Source of the DNA: JBFXDI01 sp050181295
Lineage (GTDB): Bacteria > Pseudomonadota > Alphaproteobacteria > Rhizobiales > Aestuariivirgaceae
Length of the DNA stretch: 60,969 nt
Assembly: GCA_050181295.1 (NCBI GenBank)
Contig: JBFXDI010000006.1
Span: forward strand, 1 to 60,969
Direction: 5' to 3'
The stretch's first letter is position 1. The number at the start of each line of letters is the position of its first letter. Shown here one piece after another: positions 8,919 through 16,751 of the stretch. The notes under the pieces were generated by a model. The model saw only the letters and a list, made by a program, of their open reading frames with translations, did not search any database and was not told where the DNA came from. The position numbers and the translations under genes are program-made.

Positions 8919-9449
8919 TCAGGCGGCAGCGCCGGCCTTTTCCATCAGGGACCTGAGCGCCGGCCCGATGGACATGGAGTCCTCGGCGACCAGGAGCGGC
9001 AGCGTCGCATCGACCCCGCTGTCGGCAATCGGGGCGCGGCCCCGGAGAGCCACATGCTTGACCTGTTCCAGCGCGAACACGGCGAGGCTCTGCGGCGCGG
9101 AGTGCGCGCGCTCGATCACCTTGACCAGAAGCTCTAATCCCCGGGGCGTCTTCACCACCCCGCCCGCCGCGATGCGGTCCGTCAGCCAGCGCGCCGTCTC
9201 TTCCGAAACATGGCCGGAAGGCTCCGCCCGATCGACGACGTAGCCGGCGAGGGTTTCCACGAAGTAGGCCCGCCATTCGGCCGTTTCGGCCTCGCAGAGA
9301 TCGTCGAGCGCGAACATCCATTCGGCTGCCTCGCGCGAGGGGATCCCGTCCGGAAAGACGGACCGGCTCAACATCACCACGTCGTCCGCGCCGATGCGGC
9401 CGGTCGTGAGCATGGAATCGAAGGCACCCTGAGCCGCGAGCTGCATCAT
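8919..9449 (-). CDS. conserved-looking hypothetical protein
   Basis: No recognised domain. From the ATG at 9449 it is 176 residues, acidic and Leu/Ala-rich, probably all-helical and soluble, with no signal peptide or membrane segment. Two helical segments (DDLCEAETAEWRAYFVETLAGYVV and LELLVKVIERAHSAPQSLAVFALEQV, partial quotes) are the most ordered parts. The start at 9449 is supported by AAAGGA about seven bases upstream; an in-frame ATG at 9476 has none. It stands alone between the PHA protein and dodecin. Confidence 0.55.
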   Translation of the reverse strand: MMQLAAQGAFDSMLTTGRIGADDVVMLSRSVFPDGIPSREAAEWMFALDDLCEAETAEWRAYFVETLAGYVVDRAEPSGHVSEETARWLTDRIAAGGVVKTPRGLELLVKVIERAHSAPQSLAVFALEQVKHVALRGRAPIADSGVDATLPLLVAEDSMSIGPALRSLMEKAGAAA

Positions 9450-9538
9450 GTCTGTCCTTTCGAGCGCACCGGCCATGGGTAATCCCGCGCGGATTAGTAA
9501 ATTGTTAACGCTATGGGATTCGACGGCGCGATCGGACT

Positions 9539-9751
9539 TCAGTCGGTCTCGTACTTGAACGACAGCTTGACCTTCACGCGGTAGGCGATGACCTTTGCGT
9601 CCTCGATCACTATATCCTGCTCGACCACCTCGGCGACCCTGAGGTCCCGGACGGTCTCGGCCGCCTTCTCCACGGCCAACTTGGCGGCCCGCTCCCAGGA
9701 TTCCTCGCTGGTGCCGATGAGCTCGATGACCTTGTAGACGCTGTCGGCCAT
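9539..9751 (-). CDS. dodecin family flavin-binding protein
   Basis: Dodecins form hollow dodecamers that store flavins or CoA. This 70-residue protein begins MADSVYKVIELIGTS and has the conserved Trp19 that stacks on the flavin, then the beta-strand pair ending VKVKLSFKYE. Size and motif match the family. It is monocistronic and divergent from uvrC, with about 90 bases between the starts. Confidence 0.9.
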   Translation of the reverse strand: MADSVYKVIELIGTSEESWERAAKLAVEKAAETVRDLRVAEVVEQDIVIEDAKVIAYRVKVKLSFKYETD

Positions 9752-9842
9752 GGCGGTTCTCCTGCCTTGTGGGTCGGGGCGACCTTCAGACGGCCATCAT
9801 GCCTCTGTAAAAAGGGCTGGAATCAGGCGATTTTCTTTGAAA

Positions 9843-11798
9843 ATGACGGACAGCGGCATCATCGAGGAAGCGGCAGCGGGCGGAACCGGCCATATCCCGG
9901 CCGAGGCGGCGCCCCCTGTTGCGCGCGGACCGGAGGTCATCGGCCGCTTCGTCCGCATGCTGCCGAACCGGCCGGGCGTCTACCGCATGCTCGACGACAA
10001 GGGCAACGCGCTCTACGTCGGCAAGGCGAGAAGCCTCAAGGCGCGCGTCTCCAACTACGCGCGCTTCGGCGGCCAGAACAATCGCATCGCCGCCATGATC
10101 GCCCAGACGGCCTCGATGGAGTTCGTCACCACCACGACCGAGGCCGAGGCTCTGCTGCTCGAGGCCAACCTCATCAAGAAGCTGAAGCCCCGCTTCAACG
10201 TGGTGCTTCGGGACGACAAGTCCTTTCCCTACATCCTGATCACGCACGATCATCCGGCAGCCCAGATCGTCAAGCACCGGGGTGCCCGCAGCCGCAAGGG
10301 CAGCTACTACGGCCCCTTCGCCTCCGCGGGCGCAGTCGGCCGCACCATCAACGCGCTCCAGAAGGCGTTCCTGCTCCGCTCCTGCACCGACAGCGTCTAC
10401 GAGAACCGGACGCGCCCCTGCCTCCTCTTCCAGATCAAGCGCTGTTCCGCGCCCTGCACGAGGGAGATCTCGCTTGAGAGCTACAACGCCATGGTGGACG
10501 AGGCCGAAGCCTTTCTTTCCGGCCGCTCGAGCGTCGTGAAGGCCGAGCTCGCCCGGCAGATGCAGGCGGCTTCCGACCGGCTCGACTTCGAGCAGGCCGC
10601 CCGCTTCCGCGACCGCATCTCGGGCATGAGTCACGTGACCGCGCAGCAGGGCATCAACCCCCAGACCATCGAGGAGGCCGACGTCTTCGGCCTCGCCCAG
10701 GAGGGTGGCCAGACCTGCATCCAGGTGTTCTTCTTCCGTGCCGGGCAGAACTGGGGCAACCGCCCCTATTTCCCGCGCGCCGACAAAGCGTTGCCCGAGC
10801 CGGAGATCCTCCAGGCCTTCATCGCCCAGTTCTACGACGATAAGCCCGTGCCGCGCGCGATCCTGCTCAGCCACGAGATCGCCGAGCCCGAGCTTATCGC
10901 GGAGGCGCTGTCCGGCAAGGCAGGCCGCAAGGTCGAGATCGCCGTGCCGAAGCGGGGCGAAAAGGTAAGCCTCGTCGAGCACGCGGCGAGCAACGCCCGC
11001 GAGGCGCTCGGACGGCGGCTCGCGGAGTCGCAGTCGCAGGAGAAGCTGCTCGAAGGCGTCCAGCGCGTTTTCGGCCTGGAGAGCCGCCCGCGTCGAATCG
11101 AGGTCTACGACAACTCCCATATCCAGGGGGCGAACGCGGTCGGCGCCATGGTCGTGGCGGGGCCCGAGGGCTTCATGAAGTCGCAGTACCGCAAGTTCAA
11201 CATCCGCTCGGAAGATCTCGAACCGGGCGACGACTTCGGCATGATGCGCGAGGTTCTGACGCGGCGCTTCTCGCGCCTCCTGCGCGAGGCGGGCGAGCGC
11301 CCTGCTTCGGCGGAAGTCGATCCGAACGCCCAGGATTCCTCCCCTTGGCCCGACCTCGTGCTGATCGACGGCGGCCAGGGTCAGCTGTCGGCCGCCCGCG
11401 ACGTCCTGGCGGGACTCGGGCTTCAGGACCTGCCAGCGGCGGGGATCTCGAAGGGACCTGACCGGGATGCCGGGCGCGAGCATTTCCATATGAATGGGCG
11501 GGAATCCTTCATGCTCGATTCACGCGATCCTGTTCTCTATTATGTCCAGCGTCTGCGGGATGAGGCGCACCGCTTTGCCATCGGCAGCCACCGGGCGAAG
11601 CGGACCAAGGGTTTGAGCGCCAATCCGCTGGACGAGATTCCAGGTATCGGTGCGGGACGTAAGAAGGCGTTGCTCATGGCGTTCGGATCGGCGCGTGGCG
11701 TGAGCCGGGCCAGCATCGCCGATCTCGAGGCGGTCGAAGGCATCAGCAGGTCGCTGGCACGCACGATCTACGAACATTTCCACGAGGTTGAGGCATGA
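9843..11798 (+). CDS. uvrC: excinuclease ABC subunit C
   Basis: UvrC makes both incisions in nucleotide excision repair. The 651-residue protein has a GIY-YIG domain (about 40-120, PGVYRMLD...ALYVGKA), a UVR motif around 220-260 that binds UvrB, an RNase H-like 5' nuclease domain (IEVYDNSHIQG...VLIDGGQGQL) and a C-terminal double helix-hairpin-helix (IPGIGAGRKKALL...VEGISRSLA). I start at the ATG at 9843 (MTDSGII), as an upstream in-frame ATG at 9750 would run into the dodecin start region. It overlaps pgsA by four bases. Confidence 0.96.
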   Translation: MTDSGIIEEAAAGGTGHIPAEAAPPVARGPEVIGRFVRMLPNRPGVYRMLDDKGNALYVGKARSLKARVSNYARFGGQNNRIAAMIAQTASMEFVTTTTEAEALLLEANLIKKLKPRFNVVLRDDKSFPYILITHDHPAAQIVKHRGARSRKGSYYGPFASAGAVGRTINALQKAFLLRSCTDSVYENRTRPCLLFQIKRCSAPCTREISLESYNAMVDEAEAFLSGRSSVVKAELARQMQAASDRLDFEQAARFRDRISGMSHVTAQQGINPQTIEEADVFGLAQEGGQTCIQVFFFRAGQNWGNRPYFPRADKALPEPEILQAFIAQFYDDKPVPRAILLSHEIAEPELIAEALSGKAGRKVEIAVPKRGEKVSLVEHAASNAREALGRRLAESQSQEKLLEGVQRVFGLESRPRRIEVYDNSHIQGANAVGAMVVAGPEGFMKSQYRKFNIRSEDLEPGDDFGMMREVLTRRFSRLLREAGERPASAEVDPNAQDSSPWPDLVLIDGGQGQLSAARDVLAGLGLQDLPAAGISKGPDRDAGREHFHMNGRESFMLDSRDPVLYYVQRLRDEAHRFAIGSHRAKRTKGLSANPLDEIPGIGAGRKKALLMAFGSARGVSRASIADLEAVEGISRSLARTIYEHFHEVEA

Positions 11799-12406
11799 CG
11801 GAAGCGACCGGCAAGACGGCCGACCAGGGCAGCGCCCGGCTCGTCATGAGCCTGCCGAACATCCTGACCTATGCCCGGATCCTGGCGGTGCCGGTGGTGG
11901 TGGGCTGCCTTCTGGAAGGCGGAGATGTTTGGCGCTGGACGGCGCTCGGCATCTTCATCGCGGCGGCGGTCACCGATTTCTTCGACGGCTACCTGGCGCG
12001 GCTGTGGAGCCAGCAGTCCTCGCTCGGCCGCATGCTCGACCCCATCGCCGACAAACTTCTGGTGGCGGCCGTGCTTCTGATGCTGGCCGGTGACAACACG
12101 GTCGAGGGCGCCCATCTCTGGGCCGCCATCATCATCCTCTGCCGCGAGGTGCTGGTCTCGGGGCTGCGGGAGTTCCTGGCGGAGGTCAGGGTGCCGGTGC
12201 CGGTGACGCAGCTCGCCAAGTACAAGACCACCGTGCAGCTCGTGGCGATCGGCTTCCTCATCGCCGGGCCGGCGGGCGACAAGATCCTTCCCCACACCAC
12301 GACCATCGGTCTTGCGGGGCTCTGGGCCGCGGCACTGCTCACGCTCTACACGGGATTCGACTATTTCCGCGCCGGCATCACGCACGTGACGGACGACTCG
12401 GCATGA
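11795..12406 (+). CDS. pgsA: CDP-diacylglycerol-glycerol-3-phosphate 3-phosphatidyltransferase
   Basis: PgsA is the committed enzyme of phosphatidylglycerol synthesis in the inner membrane. The CDP-alcohol phosphotransferase signature D-G-x2-A-R-x8-G-x3-D-x3-D is intact (FFDGYLARLWSQQSSLGRML then DPIAD). The 203-residue length and multiple hydrophobic segments are normal. ATGA overlaps couple it to uvrC upstream and to moaD downstream, so the three are one transcription unit. Confidence 0.95.
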   Translation: MTEATGKTADQGSARLVMSLPNILTYARILAVPVVVGCLLEGGDVWRWTALGIFIAAAVTDFFDGYLARLWSQQSSLGRMLDPIADKLLVAAVLLMLAGDNTVEGAHLWAAIIILCREVLVSGLREFLAEVRVPVPVTQLAKYKTTVQLVAIGFLIAGPAGDKILPHTTTIGLAGLWAAALLTLYTGFDYFRAGITHVTDDSA

Positions 12407-12654
12407 AGATCCTATATTTCGCCTGGGTCCGGCAGCGCACGGGCGTGGCCGAGGAGGACGTCGATGTCCCCGCCGGGCTCAAAACCGTCGGCGACCTGGT
12501 CGAATGGCTCAAGGGCCGCAACGAAGCCTTCGAGAACGCCTTCTCGGAACTCAAGGCCGTGCGCGCCGCGGTCGATCAGGAGCATGTACAGTTCACCCAT
12601 CCGCTGAAGGGCGCGCGCGAGATCGCCTTCTTCCCGCCCGTCACCGGCGGCTGA
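12403..12654 (+). CDS. moaD: molybdopterin synthase sulfur-carrier subunit MoaD
   Basis: An 83-residue ubiquitin-like protein ending in the Gly-Gly tail (PVTGG) that carries sulfur as a thiocarboxylate during molybdopterin synthesis. It overlaps pgsA by four bases. In related genomes moaE usually follows directly; here the next gene is an oppositely oriented LysR regulator seven bases away, and no moaE is present in the window. Confidence 0.93.
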   Translation: MKILYFAWVRQRTGVAEEDVDVPAGLKTVGDLVEWLKGRNEAFENAFSELKAVRAAVDQEHVQFTHPLKGAREIAFFPPVTGG

Positions 12655-12660
12655 TCCGCC

Positions 12661-13569
12661 TCACGCAAAGGCTGTGTCGGGAAGATCGAGCGCCTGGCAG
12701 AGCCAGGTGACGAAGACCTGCACGCGGGGCGCGTTCGCCCTCTCCCTTGGGCACACGAGATGCCAGGCGCCCGTGACCTCGATCGAGAGGTCGAAGGGAC
12801 GGATCAGCGTGCCGGTCGCGAGATCCGCCGAGGCCAGGAGGTCGCTCGCGAGCGTGATCCCCCCGCCCTGCCGCGCCATCTCCAGGGCGACGCCCACATC
12901 GTTCGTGTAGACCTTTCGCGGGACCTCCCGGTCCGCGGGCACCCCTGCGCGGGCGAGCCATGTCCGCCATTCCTCGCCCTGGTCATTGTGGATGATCACG
13001 TGATTCAGAAGGTCGGCGGGCTGCTGCGGGATGCCGGACGGGCTTGCGAGCAGGCGCGGGCTGCAGACCGGCGAATAGCGTACATCGGCGAGCTTCCGCA
13101 CATCATGGGCCGGCCACCTGCCGGTTCCGAACAGGATGCCGATATCGGCCTCGCCGGTGGTCAGGACCTGATCGTTCTCCATCGAGCGGACGTAGCATTC
13201 GATATGGGGAAAACCTTCCGCGAAACGCCCGATGTGGTGGCTGAGGACACGGCTTGCGAACATCGAGGAGCAGGCGATGGTCAGGGGTCCGCGGGTGCCG
13301 TCAGGGTCACGCAGCCGCTCCGCCGCTTCTCCGATGCTCTGAAGCGCCGGCCTGAGCGTCTTGAGGAAGCTCGCGCCCTGGCTGCTGAGGCGAACCGTGC
13401 GCCCCTGCCGGACGAAGAGGTCGAACCCCAGCGCCTGGCGCAACCTGCGGAGCTGGTGGCTGACCGCGCTGTCGGTCAGATGCAGCTCCCTGGCAGCCGC
13501 CGTGAGGCTTCCACGCCGCGCGGCGACCTCGAAAGTCCTCAGCGCCTCCAAGGGGATGTGCGTCCTCAT
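12661..13569 (-). CDS. LysR family transcriptional regulator
   Basis: A 302-residue regulator with an N-terminal winged helix-turn-helix (about 1-60: ALRTFEVAARRGSLTAAARE, LTDSAVSHQLRRL) and a periplasmic-binding-protein-like effector domain (about 90-295). It resembles the GcvA subgroup. It is divergent from the desaturase gene with 106 bases between the starts, the usual arrangement for a LysR protein and its target, and that gap carries two inverted repeats. Its 3' end is seven bases from moaD. Confidence 0.9.
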   Translation of the reverse strand: MRTHIPLEALRTFEVAARRGSLTAAARELHLTDSAVSHQLRRLRQALGFDLFVRQGRTVRLSSQGASFLKTLRPALQSIGEAAERLRDPDGTRGPLTIACSSMFASRVLSHHIGRFAEGFPHIECYVRSMENDQVLTTGEADIGILFGTGRWPAHDVRKLADVRYSPVCSPRLLASPSGIPQQPADLLNHVIIHNDQGEEWRTWLARAGVPADREVPRKVYTNDVGVALEMARQGGGITLASDLLASADLATGTLIRPFDLSIEVTGAWHLVCPRERANAPRVQVFVTWLCQALDLPDTAFA

Positions 13570-13577
13570 TCATGAAT

Positions 13578-13598
13578 CTCAGTCATCGAATGCCTGAG
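13578..13598. promoter_or_regulatory. CTCAG-N11-CTGAG dyad, candidate LysR-type operator
   Basis: Perfect five-base arms separated by 11 bases, lying nine bases outside the LysR start codon and 78 bases before the desaturase. LysR regulators bind dyads of roughly this size. Assignment to the neighbouring regulator rests on position and symmetry only. Confidence 0.45.
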
Positions 13599-13616
13599 TA
13601 ATGATCGGTATTCGAT
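13585..13616. promoter_or_regulatory. second inverted repeat ATCGAAT-N18-ATTCGAT
   Basis: Perfect seven-base arms at 13585-13591 and 13610-13616 overlap the previous dyad and extend towards the desaturase. LysR proteins often contact a recognition site and an adjacent activation site, so the two dyads may be those. Inferred from symmetry. Confidence 0.35.
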
Positions 13617-13675
13617 ATCATGGCTCATCGATATGGTGCGAGTCCACGAAACAATCCGACGGGAGGTGCGAGGCC

Positions 13676-14641
13676 ATGGAGGGTTTTGTCGGACGGCGGG
13701 ACCTGCTCACCCGAGACGAGTTGCAGGCGCTGAGCGGAAAGTCGGACATGGCCGGCGTTCTGCAGCTTGGCAGCCATGTCGCGGCGCTCGTCGCCACGAG
13801 CTGGCTGATCACGCTCAGTTGGGGAACGGCATGGATGCTCCTGCCGATGCTGCTCCAGGGCATGCTTCTCAACTGGCTCTATTGCGCCCAGCACGAGCTG
13901 AGCCACGGAACGGTGTTCCGCACCCGCTGGCTCAATGAGGGGACCGGCAGGATCATCGGCTTCCTTCAGCTCTATCCGCGCGATTTCGACCAGATCCAGC
14001 ATTTCGGGCATCATCGCCACACGGGCGACTGGGAGAAGGACCCGGAGCTCCAGCGCGACCCCTACGAGCTTCCGGGATACCTTCTGTGGTTCAGCGGGGC
14101 GAGCTACTGGTACTCCCGCGTGATCCGGTTTTGGCGGCTGACCTTCGGCCGGGTCGTCGAGCCCTATATCCGCGAGGACGACAAGCCGCGTGTGATCCGC
14201 GAGGCCCGCTGGCATGTTGCGCTCTACGCGCTGGTCGCGGTGGTTTCCATCGTTGCGGGAAGCTGGATCGCGGTTGCCTACTGGCTGGCGCCAATGCTGA
14301 TGACGAAGTGGGCCTACATGCTGCAGGGAACGATCAAGCATCTCGGCCGTCCGCACAGCGACAACCTGTTCGAGAACACGCGCACGGCGCGCACCGGCCG
14401 CCTCTTCCACTGGCTCGGCTGGAACATGCAGTACCACACCGCCCACCATCTCTTCCCCTCCGTGCCCTTCCACCGGCTGCCGCAGCTTCACCAGGCGATC
14501 GTCGCGAAGGTCGGGAACGAGCCGCCGACCATGGGATACTTCGAGTTCCAGCGCGAGACGCTGGCGAGGCTCGCGAAGGGGCGGGAGCGCAGCGATTATG
14601 CGGACGAGGCCGTCTGGATCGAGCCGTCGCGGAGAGCATGA
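13676..14641 (+). CDS. membrane fatty acid desaturase family protein
   Basis: A 321-residue integral membrane di-iron enzyme. Three histidine boxes are present: His73-ELS-His77, His112-His-Arg-His115 and His254-TA-His257-His258. Hydrophobic segments lie near 30-70 and 185-225. The substrate (fatty acyl chain or another lipid or carotenoid) cannot be told. The ATG at 13676 has an upstream GGGAGG; an earlier in-frame ATG at 13601 would run through the regulatory dyad. It is divergent from LysR and probably controlled by it. The stop codon lies inside the arm of a palindromic repeat, so the last two codons may derive from the repeat. Confidence 0.85.
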   Translation: MEGFVGRRDLLTRDELQALSGKSDMAGVLQLGSHVAALVATSWLITLSWGTAWMLLPMLLQGMLLNWLYCAQHELSHGTVFRTRWLNEGTGRIIGFLQLYPRDFDQIQHFGHHRHTGDWEKDPELQRDPYELPGYLLWFSGASYWYSRVIRFWRLTFGRVVEPYIREDDKPRVIREARWHVALYALVAVVSIVAGSWIAVAYWLAPMLMTKWAYMLQGTIKHLGRPHSDNLFENTRTARTGRLFHWLGWNMQYHTAHHLFPSVPFHRLPQLHQAIVAKVGNEPPTMGYFEFQRETLARLAKGRERSDYADEAVWIEPSRRA

Positions 14642-14738
14642 TGCCGAAAAGTGTGAAGCGGTTTTCGCACCACATCATGCTCTACTCTATTGGAAGCGAT
14701 CACGTTTATGAGTTTGGGCTGAATCAGCCCAAACTCAT
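14633..14738. repeat. two-hairpin palindromic repeat after the desaturase
   Basis: First hairpin: arms AGAGCATGATG (14633-14643) and CATCATGCTCT (14673-14683), with the AAAAGTGTGAAGCGGTTTTC core characteristic of a dispersed Hyphomicrobiales repeat. Second hairpin: 15-base perfect arms 14708-14722 and 14724-14738 around a single base. The element begins within the last codons of the desaturase and ends 13 bases before the next start. It may terminate transcription, but neither stem is followed by a T-run. Confidence 0.8.
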
Positions 14739-14751
14739 CGTGATCTAGCCC

Positions 14752-15618
14752 GTGCAACGCCTCGAGATCTTCCAGTCGCTGTGGGCCATGGAGCGTCGCC
14801 TGCCCGGCGTCCCTGAGCGTCCGGTCGAGGAGTCCTTCGAGATGGTCGCGGCCGCGGGCTATGCCGGCATGGGCATCGACCTCGTGGCGACCGATGATCT
14901 CGCCGCGGCGAGAAGGCTGCGCGGCCTCTACGAGAGGCACGGGCTCGGCTGCACCATCAATGCCTTTCCGGGCACCGTTGAGGAGCTGCGGCCGGTGCTT
15001 CGCATGGCCAAGGATTTCGACGCACGCTTCGTCAACGTCATCGGGCGAGTCATGCCGCTCAGGGTCGAGGACATGGCGCGCGTCATCCGCGCCTGGATCG
15101 TCATGAGCGAGGAGGAAGGCGTGCGGGTCCACTTCGAGACTCACCGCAACTGCATCACCAACGACCTCTTCACGGTCGTCCAGCTTCTCGATTCGGTCTC
15201 CGACATGCGCCTTTGTGCCGATCTCTCCCACATGCTGGTCGACCGGGAGTTCTGGTATCCCATCGCCCCGGAGAACGACGCGCTGATCACGCGCCTGCTG
15301 GAACGCTCCCATGCCTTTCAGGGGCGCGTGGCCTCGCGCGAGCAGGTTCAGGTGCAGGTTTCCTTTCCTCAGCATGCGAAGTGGTTCGACGTCTTCGCTG
15401 GCTGGTGGGAGCGTGGCTTCCGGCTGTGGCGCGCGCAGGCTGGGCCCGACGCGGTCCTGAACTTCCTCTGCGAGCTTGGCCCCCCGGAATACGCGATCAC
15501 CGGTCCCGATGGGCTCGAACTCTCCGACCGCTGGGAAGAGGCGCTCATGATCCGCAGGCGGGTCGAGGCTATTTGGTCGGCGCTGGACGGGGAGTCCGTT
15601 CCGGCTCAAGCCTTGTAG
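14752..15618 (+). CDS. xylose isomerase-like TIM-barrel protein
   Basis: A 288-residue protein of the sugar phosphate isomerase/epimerase (AP endonuclease 2) superfamily: VRVHFETHRNCITND and MRLCADLSHMLVD carry the Glu, His and Asp residues of the metal site. Substrate unknown. The first possible start after an in-frame TAG (14746-14748) is GTG at 14752, with no visible ribosome site; ATG at 14788 is the next candidate. The palindromic repeat ends 13 bases upstream, so it may depend on read-through from the desaturase. It is convergent with the VOC gene, overlapping by 13 bases. Confidence 0.7.
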   Translation: MQRLEIFQSLWAMERRLPGVPERPVEESFEMVAAAGYAGMGIDLVATDDLAAARRLRGLYERHGLGCTINAFPGTVEELRPVLRMAKDFDARFVNVIGRVMPLRVEDMARVIRAWIVMSEEEGVRVHFETHRNCITNDLFTVVQLLDSVSDMRLCADLSHMLVDREFWYPIAPENDALITRLLERSHAFQGRVASREQVQVQVSFPQHAKWFDVFAGWWERGFRLWRAQAGPDAVLNFLCELGPPEYAITGPDGLELSDRWEEALMIRRRVEAIWSALDGESVPAQAL

Positions 15619-16034
15619 GGCAGCGTCACCCGTCCATCGTCCGAGAGGAACCACTCCGGATTCCAGGCCACCTCCCAGAGATGGCCGTCGGGGTCGGAGA
15701 AGTAGCCCGAATACCCGCCCCAGGGCGTTTCCGTTCCGGGCTTGAGGATCCGGCCGCCTGCGCGCTCGGCTTCGGCGAGCACCTGGTCTGCCTGTTCCCG
15801 GCTGCGCGTATTGTAGGCAAGGGCCATGCCTGAGAACTCCGCACCGGTGTCCGACACGCCGGCATCCTTGGCGAGCTCCTTCCGGTCCCAGAGCGCCACG
15901 ACCATGCCGCCCGCCTGGAAGAACGCCACCTCCGCATGCGTGTTGCCGCGCTTCCAGCCCAGGGCTTCGTAGAAGCTTCGCGACTTCTCGATGTCCCTGA
16001 CGCCGAGGGTGACGAGGCTGACTCGCTGTTCCAT
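15606..16034 (-). CDS. VOC (glyoxalase/bleomycin resistance) family protein
   Basis: A 142-residue vicinal-oxygen-chelate fold: VSLVTLGVRDIEKSRSFYEA at the start and GYFSDPDGHLWEVAWNP near the end, where the metal-ligand Glu (WEVAW) is present. Such proteins include glyoxalases, dioxygenases and drug-binding proteins; nothing here tells which. The start has a near-perfect AGGAGG six bases upstream. It is downstream of the CGNR regulator on the same strand, with an 80-base gap. Confidence 0.85.
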   Translation of the reverse strand: MEQRVSLVTLGVRDIEKSRSFYEALGWKRGNTHAEVAFFQAGGMVVALWDRKELAKDAGVSDTGAEFSGMALAYNTRSREQADQVLAEAERAGGRILKPGTETPWGGYSGYFSDPDGHLWEVAWNPEWFLSDDGRVTLPYKA

Positions 16035-16114
16035 GAAACCTCCTATGTTCGCATATTGTTCTCACACTGCCACGCACGCGACTGAGAATCAACGGAGTTC
16101 GATGAAGGACGATC

Positions 16115-16636
16115 CTAGGCCGAGCCGCTGGCAGCCTTGACCCTTGCATAGTGGCGCCGGGCCTTGGCCCGGTTGCCGCAGAGCTGGCTCGTGCACCAGC
16201 GCTTGGATCGGTTGCGGGTCCGATCCACGAAGATCCAGCCGCAGCCCTCGCATTCCCCGAGCCGCTTGACGTCGTCCGTGAAGGCCAGCGTCACCGCCGA
16301 ATGCAGGAGCGCGGCCTCGAAGCTCGGATGCGAGGAGTCCTTTCGGACGCCGGCGGGCGTCAGTCCGTCAAGTCCCCCGGCCGCCTCGGCATAGAGCCGC
16401 GCGAGATAGGCCCAGCTTTCAGGCGGTGGCGGTCCCCCACGGGCCAGCGGCCGGAAATAGCCCTCGACGGCGCTGCGCAACCGCACCGCGGCCGCCGCAT
16501 CCCGCGCTTCGTAGCCCCGGCATAGAGGCCAGCCGCTCTCGCGCCAGCCCTCCACGTCATCGGCGTTGCCAAGCCTGTCGATGCGCCGGTCCGGGCGGTT
16601 GGCGTAGAGCCGGGTGTTCACGAAGTCGAGGCACAT
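16115..16636 (-). CDS. CGNR zinc-finger / ABATE-domain protein
   Basis: The C terminus carries the CGNR zinc finger (CEGCGWIFVDRTRNRSKRWC, then SQLCGNRAKARRHYAR), a DNA-binding module of putative stress-induced regulators; the N terminus is an ABATE domain. The only conventional start, ATG at 16636, falls inside the conserved ABATE opening (HHFITGW-MCLDFVNT). The frame stays open upstream to a TGA 42 bases earlier and includes a strong AAGGAG site, so the real start is probably a non-standard codon or has been mutated; see findings. Function is otherwise unknown. Confidence 0.75.
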   Translation of the reverse strand: MCLDFVNTRLYANRPDRRIDRLGNADDVEGWRESGWPLCRGYEARDAAAAVRLRSAVEGYFRPLARGGPPPPESWAYLARLYAEAAGGLDGLTPAGVRKDSSHPSFEAALLHSAVTLAFTDDVKRLGECEGCGWIFVDRTRNRSKRWCTSQLCGNRAKARRHYARVKAASGSA

Positions 16637-16679
16637 CCACCCCGTGATGAAATGGTGCGGTTGCCAGTCGATGGCGATG

Positions 16680-16685
16680 CTCCTT
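16680..16685 (-). promoter_or_regulatory. AAGGAG ribosome site with no standard start codon in range
   Basis: On the minus strand AAGGAG is followed seven bases later by an ATC codon (16672) in frame with the CGNR protein; another ATC lies one base from it (16678). The first ATG is 43 bases downstream of the site. An in-frame TGA immediately precedes it. Confidence 0.6.
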
Positions 16686-16751
16686 CAGATTGACGGCTCG
16701 GCAGCCCACCACCTATAACCATCAAAATTCTCTTTGACCGTCAAGCACCCG

